A stretch of DNA of 32,240 bases, taken from assembly GCF_008831285.2 (NCBI RefSeq), contig NW_022205144.1:1-32240 (forward strand), given 5' to 3'. Source of the stretch: Nymphaea colorata. Lineage: Eukaryota; Streptophyta; Magnoliopsida; Nymphaeales; Nymphaeaceae. A program made the position numbers and the translations under genes. Below the pieces are notes generated by a model. That model worked only from the letters and a program-made list of their open reading frames with translations. It was not told the origin of the DNA and searched no databases. Shown piece after piece: positions 20,204 through 29,570 of the stretch. Position 1 is the first letter of the stretch; each line of letters starts with the position of its first letter.

Positions 20204-20671
20204 CTAGAATCGACTTGAACATATAAAAGGCGGATTCATTTCGATTTGTTAGAAGGATTGGAAAAATCTAAACTGACTCATTTTCAATCCTTGTTAGATC
20301 TAATTATCTGTGCATCAAATGGACGTGTTGAAACCATTTGCAGGTGAGAGGGAGTTTAAATTTCCACTGCTGTGTTTGCAGCAAACGTAAATGAATCTTC
20401 ATGTTCAAATCCATGGATCCCGGCCAGAGCCGAGTCTTTCTTTAATTTTCCAGCTTCTATATATAATTAATATCTAAGATCCACCATGAACAAACTAGTA
20501 TTTATAATAGATTTCCAGGCAAAAATTGTATTACTTGAAAAACCTGCATCTTACACATAGAATAAGGTTTAAAATGTTCATACATCAGATGAATCAATGT
20601 TTCGTATCAGAAAAAACGTAGGTCATGAGCCCAATGAAAATGGGTATAACCTAAATACATTGGTGAGTACA

Positions 20672-21298
20672 TCAATCGGTCGGCAACTGGAACCTACAGA
20701 GTGGACAAGAGTGGGCTCGTTCGAGCCAACCAACGATGCATTTCTCATGGAACTCGTGGTCGCAGGGCATGGCGGCCAAGCTCCCTTCCTTGCCGAACTC
20801 GTCCTGGCAGATGACGCAGACCTTCTTTGCTAGCGGATCATCGCCATTACCATCCATGGCCGCTCTCTTTCTCTTCAACGAATGCACCGACGACTTGGAT
20901 GCTGGAACCGTCCTGGTGGGCTCGGACGCTTCCAGACCCTCACCGGCGTCCTGGCCGGGCAAAACCTGGGAGAGCTGCAGAATGAAGGTGAGCTGGATGG
21001 GCTCACCGTCTGGAATATGCCGTGCACGGATGCGAACCGCTTCTTGGATGCTGCCGCACAGTTCCGACGCATGGCTCTGCATGTGTGCGGCAGTTGCAGC
21101 CGGCCTGCCGGCGCACAGTCGCCGTCCGATGTGATCCCAAATGGAATCTACCGTGTCAAAGCAGCAATAGCACATGGTGGTACGATGAGTCTCTGCCCCT
21201 AAGAGCACAAACATCCTTATTCCGTCATGCTCTGCACGTCTCTGCTCGTCATACAGCTCCACCACCAGCGTCAGCTCCACTTTCCTCATTTCTGCCAT
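20672..21298 (-). CDS. RING3: RING-H2 zinc-finger protein, probable E3 ubiquitin ligase (208 residues)
   Basis: An intact ORF from ATG. Zinc ligands are C161, C164, C179, H181, H184, C187, C198 and C201, with GWL at the E2-contact site and a FQLPTD end. The N-terminal part begins with hydrophobic strands (VELTLVVELY, then GIRMFVLLG) and ends with PIQLTFILQLSQVL, echoing the strand-rich plan of RING1 and RING2 but well diverged. SLKRKRAA before the finger is basic and could serve nuclear import, which is inference. A (GAA)n tract and a duplicated 25-base word precede the ATG. The gene's 3' part is duplicated in inverted orientation at 24838-25073, while the 5' part is unique in this window. 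Confidence 0.85.
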   Translation of the reverse strand: MAEMRKVELTLVVELYDEQRRAEHDGIRMFVLLGAETHRTTMCYCCFDTVDSIWDHIGRRLCAGRPAATAAHMQSHASELCGSIQEAVRIRARHIPDGEPIQLTFILQLSQVLPGQDAGEGLEASEPTRTVPASKSSVHSLKRKRAAMDGNGDDPLAKKVCVICQDEFGKEGSLAAMPCDHEFHEKCIVGWLERAHSCPLCRFQLPTD

Positions 21299-21301
21299 CC
21301 T

Positions 21302-21384
21302 TCTCCTTCTTCTTCTTCTTCTTCTTCTTCAAGATGAGGTTAGAAAAGAAGCGGTAAACAAGATGAGGTTAGAAAAGAAGCGGT
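21302..21384. repeat. (TTC)n plus a 29-base-period tandem duplication in the RING3 leader
   Basis: A TTC run (21306-21330) is followed by two copies of AAGATGAGGTTAGAAAAGAA starting at 21331 and 21360. Both lie in the presumed 5' untranslated region of RING3. Confidence 0.85.
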
Positions 21385-21416
21385 GCTTATTTACCCATTA
21401 ATGAACGAACAGATAC

Positions 21417-21426
21417 ATATATATAG
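21417..21426 (-). promoter_or_regulatory. Candidate TATA box of RING3
   Basis: CTATATATAT on the minus strand about 120 bases before the ATG at 21298. Position and sequence are plausible, but TA-rich words are common here. Confidence 0.35.
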
Positions 21427-21764
21427 CAAGCGGCACAGAGCAGAAGTCTAGAGGCATATTGTTCGAGTTTATCTCCATTCTTGATGAACCCATTTTGTGA
21501 TTGGTACAAGAACTGAATAGAATTTGAATTTGAATCCACCGACACCAATTCAGATCTGAGTCTTGAGTAGTTGATGACGGTTGCCTCCGATAAGTATCTG
21601 ATTATAGTGCAATATGTAACGGTATGTATATCTTAACCGTCAGGAAGTTTTAAAACTTGTCTTCTAAGTTTCTAGCCAGTCGATTGAGTGAATATTAAGA
21701 AGATCCATACCCCTCTACGGTTAACGTTAATTAATTTAATTTATATGAAGTAAATTAATATTGG

Positions 21765-21788
21765 GGACACACACATGCGTGTGTGTCC
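21765..21788. repeat. 24-base hairpin
   Basis: GGACACACAC, ATGC, GTGTGTGTCC: ten-base arms around a four-base loop, lying just outside the larger fold-back element. Confidence 0.85.
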
Positions 21789-21801
21789 AATAGTTATTTA
21801 T

Positions 21802-21864
21802 AAATTAAATTAAGAAACATGATAAATCATCAAGGTGAAGTGCCCAATTTAATAGGTACTATTT

Positions 21865-21898
<34 letters not shown>

Positions 21899-21995
21899 TT
21901 AATTTAATTCCATTAAAGATAATTTTGAGTAGAAATAGTCCCCATTAAATCGGGCACTTCACCTTGATGATTTATCACGCTTCTTAATTTAATTT
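21802..21995. mobile_element. Fold-back (MITE-like) element with about 63-base inverted arms
   Basis: The left arm 21802-21864 and right arm 21933-21995 are reverse complements with few mismatches. The outer 44 bases of each arm differ at only two positions. The loop holds a (TA)n tract (21867-21895). The flanks also carry a direct repeat, TTAATTTAATTTAT near 21730 and again near 21985. No coding sequence. It fits a miniature inverted-repeat transposon, but I could not confirm a target-site duplication. Confidence 0.75.
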
Positions 21996-22269
21996 ATTCG
22001 AAGTAAATTAAATATAAAGGTGGCTATGTGTACCGGGTTCATATTTATCAAGGTGCACTGTGCATAGTCTTCACAAACTCCTATAGGTCGATGGCTCAGT
22101 CTTAAGGATACTTATCATGCATATGAGCTCGTCTACAAGTGCACATACCAATGCATATAACTACGGGCTTCTTTTTCAGTGAGACAAATCACTTATATAC
22201 GAACGATCGAGATCACTGCAAGAATACACTTGAATACCTAGATTGCTTTGTTTGATTATATTGACGTGA

Positions 22270-22440
22270 AGAATACGTACACTTGGTTAGATAGAAAATC
22301 CGAACTGATTTCATTTTCGAACCTTGTTTTGCTCATCATCTGCCCATCTGATTGAAGACGTGTTCAAGCCAATAAATCATTGCTGCTGTAAAGGAAGCCA
22401 TATGAAAATCCATCGTCAAGTTCTAATTCAAATCCATTGA
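22270..22440. repeat. Decayed direct copy of the RING3 downstream spacer (like 20240-20430)
   Basis: Several words recur in the same order as at 20240-20430: GTTAGA, AACTGA then CATTTTC, GACGTGTT and TTCAAATCCAT. Similarity is low but ordered. No RING gene follows it. Confidence 0.4.
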
Positions 22441-22805
22441 AGTATCCAAACGACAGTTTTGTTAAGAGGCTTTAGTTATACAATTTCAAATTTTTAATGA
22501 GCACTAATATGTAAACAAAGAAATTACTATGAATTAATAATATCAATATGAAAATAAGCATCTTTGTATTCAACTATCTAAATAGAGAAGCTAAGACTCT
22601 CCAAAGTGGATTGAATTGGATCCTGCTTAGACCGTGAATTTATCTCTCTCTTTCTAAATCAAGCGGATTGAGGCTGGGAACTATAGCTTCCTTAAATAGT
22701 TGTCATATTGGGCATTGCCCACCAAGAGAAATACATATCTCTAATTACTTTATGTTTATGCCAATATGATATCTTTACAATCCTACGCTTTAAAGCTTAT
22801 CTAAC

Positions 22806-22911
<106 letters not shown>

Positions 22912-23246
22912 CACATTAAATAGTGGCACCATTTTTAATTTTGTAATTTTCTCATATTTGCTACTTTAATAATAACTTAATTACCATGTTGCTCCAAGGG
23001 CTATACCATAGCTTGTGGCGAAAGTCTCTTTGTTAGTTTGATTCTTGTGGGTGCTACTCATCTAACCTGTAAACAGTGATAGTGTAATGAGGGAGAGCTT
23101 TCATGGTGGCTCCCAATCATCCAAACTTAATTACTTTTCTAAAAAGGTTTCTTTCTATGTCTTCATATATTTTATTCATCCACAAGGTATGCGTTAGAAA
23201 TATCTCTCCTCCATGTTAGAGCTTAAGTACCAAATTTGGAATACAC

Positions 23247-23380
23247 TGATGTGGTTCCTCCACTATTAGATGTTGATAATGACCTTTGCAATATATATAT
23301 ATATATTGAAATTGATGTGGTTCCTCCACTATTAGATGTTGATTATGACCTTTGATATATATATATATATATATTGAAAT
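23247..23380. repeat. Tandem duplication of about 66 bases, each unit ending in (TA)n
   Basis: Units at 23247-23312 and 23313-23380 both begin TGATGTGGTTCCTCCACTAT and end with a TA run and TTGAAAT. The second is two bases longer. Confidence 0.9.
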
Positions 23381-23799
23381 TGACTCGGAATTTCATCCCG
23401 AGTCAGATTGCCATCAAACTGGGCCATTTAGGTACTGACCCAAAAGCACCGAGTCCTAAAGGACTTAGAGGATTTGATTCTGGATTGGGCGGATCAGTTT
23501 AATTGTTTTGAGTCGTTTCATATCGTCCAAATCTAGACTGTTTAATTCTGCACCAATTATAACTCTTGCTCAATATTCCTAATTAAGACATGAATTAAGT
23601 TTTTTTTTTTTTAAAATGAATCTAGTGTATGTTGTTTATTAGTTATTACTTCGTAATTGTGTTCATTAACCATAAATATTTTCTTGATGCTTATTCCTAT
23701 TTTACAGATATTTTCAGCTTCTTCATCAATTTGTACTAAAAATTATTACTATATAATATGTTTCATTTTCTATATATCATCCACAACAAATACACCCGA

Positions 23800-24472
23800 G
23801 CAGAGCCATAAATTTCTAGCTAAGTTGCACAAGTAATAAATTTAAAATTTTTAAGTGATACTGGAACTATTCCTCTTTAGCCCCCTCCATTCCTTGAATT
23901 CTTAAGAGTGCAGAGTTGTTTCTGCAATGTTAAATTATGGTGAGTGCTCAAACAAATTGGTCTGAAAACATGGTTCAGATCTCTCGGTCATGATCTTTTA
24001 GCTGTATAAAGCATAGGGAAAGGGAGAGGCTTTAGCCTTCACTTGGGCATGCAGTAGAACCTCCTCCTTTCACCCAAAGCACAAGGCGCAAAACTGCTCC
24101 TCTACTACTGTTTGCTCGGATCAACTGGTTATATGGGCCGCTTCCTCTACTACTACTTGCTCGATTCAGCTTGCTATATGCGTCGGCTGGTGCACAATCT
24201 TCTTTTTAATAGAAAAAAAAAAAAAAAAAAGAGAAAAAAAGTTAAAAAACTACTGAAAAGGACGTTTCTTTTAAAATAATTTTCAAAATACCCCAACTGC
24301 CACATTTATATACAAGTCCAGCTTGAGCTTGAATTAAAACTAGAGTTATAAACTGGTCGAGTTTCAACATTTAAGCCCGACTTGGCTCGTGTTTTTTTTG
24401 TATTTTGAGTTTTCCTGGGCTGTCAATAATTTTTGACAAATTTTATCACTCTTTTAGTGGTGTTCACTTTCA

Positions 24473-24512
<40 letters not shown>

Positions 24513-24617
24513 GGTTTACTCAGTGAAGCTTGAAATTGCCTCGTAAAGCTCGAGCCGATCTCACTTGTTGTACGTCTAAAAGTTATTCTTATTGTTGTTG
24601 TTATAAAAGAAAATACA
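23800..24617. mobile_element. Insertion-like stretch in the central copy, with TCGAG-type element sequence
   Basis: This interrupts what is otherwise a direct copy of 19130-20203. It holds a 45-base tandem duplication (24099-24188), A and T runs, TCGAG/CTCGA-rich text (about 24310-24570) like the element at 28107-28499, and a (TA)n at 24477-24507. No intact transposon gene is visible. Confidence 0.45.
24099..24188. repeat. Tandem duplication of 45 bases
   Basis: Two diverged units, each starting CCTCTACTACT, at 24099 and 24144. Confidence 0.75.
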
Positions 24618-24838
24618 TTACCATAGAATCACATTTTCAATTACCATAAAACAAAAAATCCAGAAGTGATCACTTCGATTAACATTAAGTTAAATCAAGA
24701 TTAACCATGAGAAAGTTATCAATGGCAGAACTGGTTTATCAGAACACTCAGTAATTAAGATCCACGGGATGACCGTTTAGTTTGTCTCTGTCAAGCCAAC
24801 AATCGTGAGCTTTATGCCAGTAATCACTTGAACGCAAC
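24618..24838. repeat. Direct copy of 19974-20203, fused to the RING3 relic
   Basis: Runs in the same orientation as the left-arm spacer and ends at AACGCAACCCC, where it meets inverted RING3 coding sequence at the shared word CCAGCATC. In the left copy the last bases include ATGAACGCAACC. Here the ATG has become TTG. Confidence 0.85.
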
Positions 24839-25073
24839 CCCAGCATCGAAGTCGTCGGTGCAGTCGTTGAAGAGAAAGAGAGCGGCCATGCATGAAAATG
24901 GCGATGATTGTTTAGCAAAGAAGGTCTGTGTCATCTGCCAGGACGAGTTCGGCAAGGAAGGGAGCTTGGCCTCCATGCCCTGCCACCACGAGTTCCATGA
25001 GAAATGCATCGTTGGTTGGCTCGAACGAGCCCACTCCTGTCCACTCTGTAGGTTCCAGTTGCCCACCGATTGA
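24838..25073 (+). pseudogene. RING3': 5'-truncated inverted copy of RING3 that keeps the whole RING-H2 finger
   Basis: Matches the last 77-78 codons of RING3 (from PASKSSV to the stop) with few changes. All eight zinc ligands are present, and the end FQLPTD is identical. The N-terminal 130 or so residues are missing, replaced by spacer DNA. The in-frame open stretch reaches back to a TAA at 24756 without an ATG. The first in-frame ATG lies just before the finger (in KRAAMHENG), which would give a 61-residue RING-only protein. Most likely a relic, but a tiny expressed RING peptide cannot be excluded. Confidence 0.75.
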
Positions 25074-25989
25074 TGTACTCACCATTGTATTTAGGTCATA
25101 CCCATGTTCATTGGGCTCATGACCAACATTTTTTTCAGATATGAAACATTGATTCGTCTGATGTTTGAAAATTTTAACTTCAGGAACCTTATTCTATGTG
25201 TAAAATGCAGGTTTTTTAAGTAATTGAATTCCAAACAATTTTTGCTTGGAAATCCATTGTAAATACTTGTTTGTTCATGGTGGATCTTAGACATTGATTA
25301 TATATAGAAGCTGGAAAATTAAAGAAAGACTCGGCTCTGACCGGGATCCATGGATTTGAACCTGAAGATTCATTTACATTTGCTGCAAACACAGCAGTGG
25401 AAATTTAAACTCCCACTCACCTGGAAATGGTTTCAACATGTTTATTTGATGCGCAGATAATTAAATCTAACAAGGATTCAAAATGAATCAGTTTAGATTT
25501 TTCCAATCCATCTAACAAATCGAAATGAATCCGCCTTGTATATATTATAGTCGATTCTAGCAGAAAACTCATGAGTTTGCTGGCAGAGTGTGCTGATAAG
25601 CCGCTTCTGCCATTGATAACTTTCTCATGGTTAATATTGAATTTAACTTAATGTAAATCTTTGTATACCTTCGATCTTGTGGATGGTATAAAAACGAAGC
25701 CATTACTGATGCCGATCCTTGCAGCAGTATGTGTGGTACGCAGAGCGTTTGAGATTATAGCAAAATCAGTTCTGTGAGGAAGTTGAATATATCTAAGTAA
25801 ACATTAAGTCTATATGATTAAAAAAACTATAATTTATGAACAGTATTACAAAATAAAAACTGATAAGCAACATACATGAGTACTAGATTCATTTATTTTT
25901 AACAAAAAGACTTAGTTCATGTCTTAATGATGTTGTTTAATAGTTAAAATTGATGCTAATTTAAACAGTCTAGATTTAGACAATTCCTA

Positions 25990-26809
25990 GCCGACTCAAC
26001 GAATTAAGCTGACGATTTGGATCGGCTTGGCCCCGGCTCAGCCTGATCTGTAGCCATACGAGAACATAAGAAGAAGAAGAACATGATGATGAGATGGAGA
26101 ACCCAATTGCACGCATTCAGTCAATGTCATTAGCTAAAATTTATGTGGGTCAAGCTCAATTCAATAAAATGATTCCATGTAAATTCTTCAAATGTCAATT
26201 TCCATTTAATTAGTAGTGAGCGTACTAAGATGATATATATCCTACAGTTAGAACATACATTTATGTGTTCCAATTCCATAAAAAAATTTTGTGAAAACAA
26301 ATGAGAAAACTGCAAAATAAAAAATGGTGCGTCCAGTAGATAAGTTTGAAAATAAATGAACAGTTGGGACGGCTGAAGCAATTTCAATCTGATAACTAAA
26401 GACAACTATCTCAGATTTAGATCTGCTTACGATTTAGAGAGATATATATATTCACCTACAAGTCTAAGCTGCATCCGAATCCTATCCACGTAAACGGTTG
26501 TTGCCATCTGGATTTAGATATATATCTCTATATATTTCCAGCTTCTACACATATATCTATTAAAAAATATTGAATTAATCAAGAATGGAGATAAAGCAAG
26601 CGGCATGAGTTTCGAGTTCCAGATTCTACACATATATCTATTAAAAAATATTGAATTAACCGAGAATGGAGATAAATCAAGCGGCATGAGTTTCCAGATC
26701 TTCGTGCTTGTTGCTTTATATATCTCTTCATAGATCAATTGCTTAAGCACCGCAGCTCGAGTACTTCCAATCTGCAGAAGATCAGAGAGGGAGAGCGAGA
26801 GAGAGAGAG
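25990..26809 (+). promoter_or_regulatory. 5' flank of RING2', inverted copy of the RING2 flank
   Basis: Carries the same 81-base tandem pair (about 26532-26694), the CTGCAGAAGATC leader word and a GAGAGA leader before the ATG at 26810. The upstream region is essentially complete, so RING2' could be transcribed like RING2. Confidence 0.6.
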
Positions 26810-27319
26810 ATGTTGAGGACGACAGTTAGCTCGTTAACTCGCAGTCTTGCAAGAGAGATGTGCGACTTGATCCTGCAGCTGGGAAGTGGCCGGGCGGCGT
26901 TGAGTCCCGGCGAGGTTCAGATGGTATCATTGACTACCACCGTCACTTATCACTCAGAGGAAGTGCGGGAAGATGTTGACGGCGATTTGGAGGATCCAAC
27001 CGAAGATATGACCGACGCTCAGGAGGAGATGGATCTTGCCGACGATTTGGATGAGTTGGCCGCCGGCGATGCTCTGTTTGCTTACGAGGCGGTGCCGGCC
27101 CCAGCGTCGAAGGCGTCCGTAGATGCCTTGGTGAGGAAGAAGGCGGAGGAGAATGGCCAGAATACGTGCGTGGTTTGCCAGGCTGAAGTTGGTAGAGGAG
27201 ACTGCCTGGCTAGAATGCCTTGCTCCCATGAATTTCATGAAGGCTGCATCCTGGCATGGCTTCGACAAGCCCATTCTTGCCCTGTCTGTCGCCATGAGTT
27301 GCCGACTGATGATTATTGA
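26810..27319 (+). CDS. RING2': inverted copy of RING2 with an in-frame 95-codon deletion (169 residues)
   Basis: Starts MLRTTVSSLTRSL, then jumps to EMCDLILQ, which is near residue 107 of RING2. Everything after this is collinear with RING2 and differs at scattered residues only. Zinc ligands are C120, C123, C138, H140, H143, C146, C157 and C160, and the HELPTDDY end is identical. The acidic middle region is kept, while the HLHFQT to LLGWADHV part is gone. The frame stays open because the net loss is 285 bases. With its own full 5' flank this could be a functional short paralogue lacking the N-terminal domain, or a young pseudogene that happens to remain open. Confidence 0.65.
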   Translation: MLRTTVSSLTRSLAREMCDLILQLGSGRAALSPGEVQMVSLTTTVTYHSEEVREDVDGDLEDPTEDMTDAQEEMDLADDLDELAAGDALFAYEAVPAPASKASVDALVRKKAEENGQNTCVVCQAEVGRGDCLARMPCSHEFHEGCILAWLRQAHSCPVCRHELPTDDY

Positions 27320-27565
27320 CAGATTTCATGCATTTTTATTGTTGATTAAAGATGTAAATCTACATTTTATCAGATATGTAATATTTCATATGTTGATGAA
27401 CAATTTTTCATCCTTGTTCTATATTGACAATGCAAATATACGCCAACATTTTATTTTAGTTCAAATTTGCCTGAACTCCATCTATATATTTTTCTCTGCA
27501 TTTTTTCCTGTTTTGATTCCTGGCCTGACCACACCTCGCTCCCATTTTAGGCAAAAAGTCCCACA

Positions 27566-27568
<3 letters not shown>

Positions 27569-27608
<40 letters not shown>

Positions 27609-27633
27609 GCTATATATATATATATATATATAT
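27569..27633. repeat. (CT)n followed by (TA)n
   Basis: Inverted equivalent of the (TA)n(GA)n at 17707-17813. About 100 bases just before it (about 27450-27545) are absent from the left arm, bounded by CATTTTA words that suggest a microhomology-mediated indel. Confidence 0.9.
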
Positions 27634-27799
27634 GGGCACACGATCATCTCTCGCATCTTCGACATTGTGTTGGTGACTTCATTCTCTCTTTCACGATCGA
27701 AAATATTCCAGTGATTGCATCCGTATCTTTGTTCTTGCTGGGAAATTGGAGAACTAAAGCATTCATATATACGCAGGAATGGGAATAACAGAGACAATC

Positions 27800-27994
27800 T
27801 TATATTAATCCCAATGGATCTTGCAGAATATGCTGAGATGAATCTGTTCCAATATGATCGATGCGTCTATCATGGTTCTTTGATTGAATTTTCTTGGAAG
27901 AAGACTCATGGATTTTTCTTTTTCGGTACAGATCAAATGATTTTTCAAAACGAATTAAAGTGTGGATAATTTTCAGTAAAATGATTCCATACAA
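27800..27994 (-). other. Right-arm copy of the conserved ORF-like segment
   Basis: Reads the same as 17282-17476 with a few substitutions and ends HILQDPLGLI. Upstream in-frame codons are microsatellite. On the opposite strand a frame reading LFQYDRCVYHGSLIEF is also open here, although the left copy has a stop within it. Function unrecognised. Confidence 0.25.
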
Positions 27995-28064
27995 ATTCTT
28001 CAAATGTGACAAGTTATGCGTATCTCTCTCTCTCTCTCTCTCTCTCTCTAACTGGTGTTCCCAA

Positions 28065-28096
28065 GCGGAGGGTTGTAGGGCTTTGAAACCCTCCGC
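28065..28096. repeat. Hairpin with ten-base arms
   Basis: GCGGAGGGTT and AACCCTCCGC flank a 12-base loop, in the stretch unique to the right arm between a (CT)n (28024-28049) and the element at 28107. Confidence 0.85.
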
Positions 28097-28106
28097 CTCC
28101 ATGCTA

Positions 28107-28499
28107 AGGCTGTTCATGAGCGAGTGAGTATGAACCAAATTGAGTCGAGTTCACATGTCTGGAAAGAAACTCAAACTCTGCTTGAGCTGAGCTCGGCTTG
28201 AGTTTGATTTCATTAGCTTGAGCTTGACTTGGCTCCGTTTTAAAAAAAAAAATTTTTTTGACCTCCCACGTACTAATCACATGTGTATCCATTGAGCAAT
28301 CTATTTTGTTTGATCATTTTATGATATGTATTTTATATATTTTCTTTCTCGAACTTAACCGAGTTTATGCGAGCCAAACCCACTTAACGTGGGCTCGACT
28401 CGTTTAGGTTATTGAGTTCATTTGTTAACTCAAACTCAACTGGTTTAATAAATGAGTCGAGTTTAAGTTCGATTCGAACTTCACTCGTTGAACAGCCCT
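28107..28499. mobile_element. Non-autonomous TCGAG-rich element with short terminal inverted repeats
   Basis: Left end GGCTGTTCATGAGCGAGT and right end (on the other strand) GGGCTGTTCAACGAGTGA share GGCTGTTCA and a nearby GAGT. The inside is rich in CTCGA, TCGAG and AGCTTGAG words with no ORF of note. A truncated relative sits at 15898-16352. The superfamily is not determined. CTA on both sides is a possible three-base target duplication. Confidence 0.6.
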
Positions 28500-28581
28500 A
28501 CTTTAGGCGAAGGATGTGGAGAGTTTGCAAAGGGTTGAACAGCCCTACTCTAGGCGGAGGATGTGGAGAGTTTGCAAAGGG
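28488..28581. repeat. Tandem duplication of 47 bases, right arm only
   Basis: Two units start TTGAACAGCCCTACT at 28488 and 28535 and differ at few positions. The left-arm partner has a single copy, so this arose after the inverted duplication. It includes the end of the element at 28107-28499. Confidence 0.85.
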
Positions 28582-29211
28582 AAGAGACACCTTACACCGA
28601 GGAGGGTTTGCAGGCAGATGGTGTGGAGGGTGAAACCATCTGCTTTTCTCAGCCTAGTGGAGAAAATTGTTCTCTTTATTTTTCTTATTGTAATAAGTTG
28701 GTATTTTGCATAAAAAAAAGTACAAAACATATATTAGGCTCACTTCTACGGTTCCACCTGCCTACGCCTCAAACTTTCGTGGCAATGAATCTTTAGTTGA
28801 TGTCCAGAACTGGATGATGTTCTGGCTCTGTCATGAATGGAAAGAGTAGAGTTGACATGCAGAATCCAAAGTGATTTTTTTAATTATTTTCTTCAATCAG
28901 ACGACAACTTAATGAGCTTCGAAGGCTACATGATAATTTATTGGCTTCTGGTCTGTTAAATAGCTAAGGTACTGTGGGATGTCCAGAAGGGTATTTTGGA
29001 AAGTTGATTTACTTCTATATTTATTTGTTCCATGTAAAAGAGATGAAACAGCTCGAAAAGTCATCCTTTAATGTGTAAACCTTTGAATTTATTCAACAAA
29101 GTTCAGCATTCCCAATCTGCCAATAGGCCAAGTATTTAGACTTGAATATTATAGAGAATAAATGTCATAGATGATGCATTTTGTCCATGAAAAAACCAGT
29201 TGGCTTCGTAA

Positions 29212-29462
29212 GCACGACTGGGCGTCGGGCCGGGAAAAACCTGGCCTAGGCCGGGCCCGATAGGCTGGCCCATTTAGGATTAAAAAATAATTTTTTAAAA
29301 TTTTTTTGTTTTAATAATATATATTTATTGATAACAAATATATTTTATATTTAAAAATTTTATTTTATAATTAAAATTTTATTTTTTATTTTTAAACGGG
29401 CCAAGCCTGGCTGGACCTGGGCTATCAGGCCGGGCTGACCAGCCCGATCGGACCCACCCTTA
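29212..29462. mobile_element. GC-ended, AT-cored insertion in the right arm
   Basis: Ends are rich in GGGCCGGG and GGCCTAGGCC-type words, while the core (about 29280-29395) is almost pure A/T. The left-arm partner at 6385 runs straight through the same spot, so this is an insertion of about 250 bases after the duplication. Probably a miniature DNA transposon. No coding capacity. Confidence 0.65.
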
Positions 29463-29570
29463 GCCACCATAAATTTTGGTGGCACTTAATACAAACTTTC
29501 AAGTTTTGATGGTCTGCACAAGTTTTGAGAATCCACGTATAATAGGAGACCTTGGAAATATCCAGTATTT

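Larger units (their letters stand above)
24838..29570. repeat. Right arm of the inverted segmental duplication
   Basis: Reverse-complement partners of left-arm segments, approximately: 24840-25073 with 20905-20672; 25085-25565 with 20660-20205; 25610-27450 with 20085-17830; 27545-28021 with 17820-17252; 28150-28660 with 16352-15779; 28664-28762 with 8670-8575; 28775-29210 with 6755-6385; 29463-29570 with 6385-6262. The order is kept throughout. The large jumps are blocks present only on the left (8671-15778 and 6756-8574). Boundaries were judged by eye. Confidence 0.85.

Noticed and set aside
20736-21357. Several + strand ORFs opposite RING3
   Set aside because: No recognisable domains. The minus-strand frame has the complete RING-H2 finger.
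27153-27788. 211-codon + strand ORF beginning inside RING2'
   Set aside because: It runs out of frame through the finger, the 3' flank and a microsatellite. The in-frame RING2' ORF explains the region.
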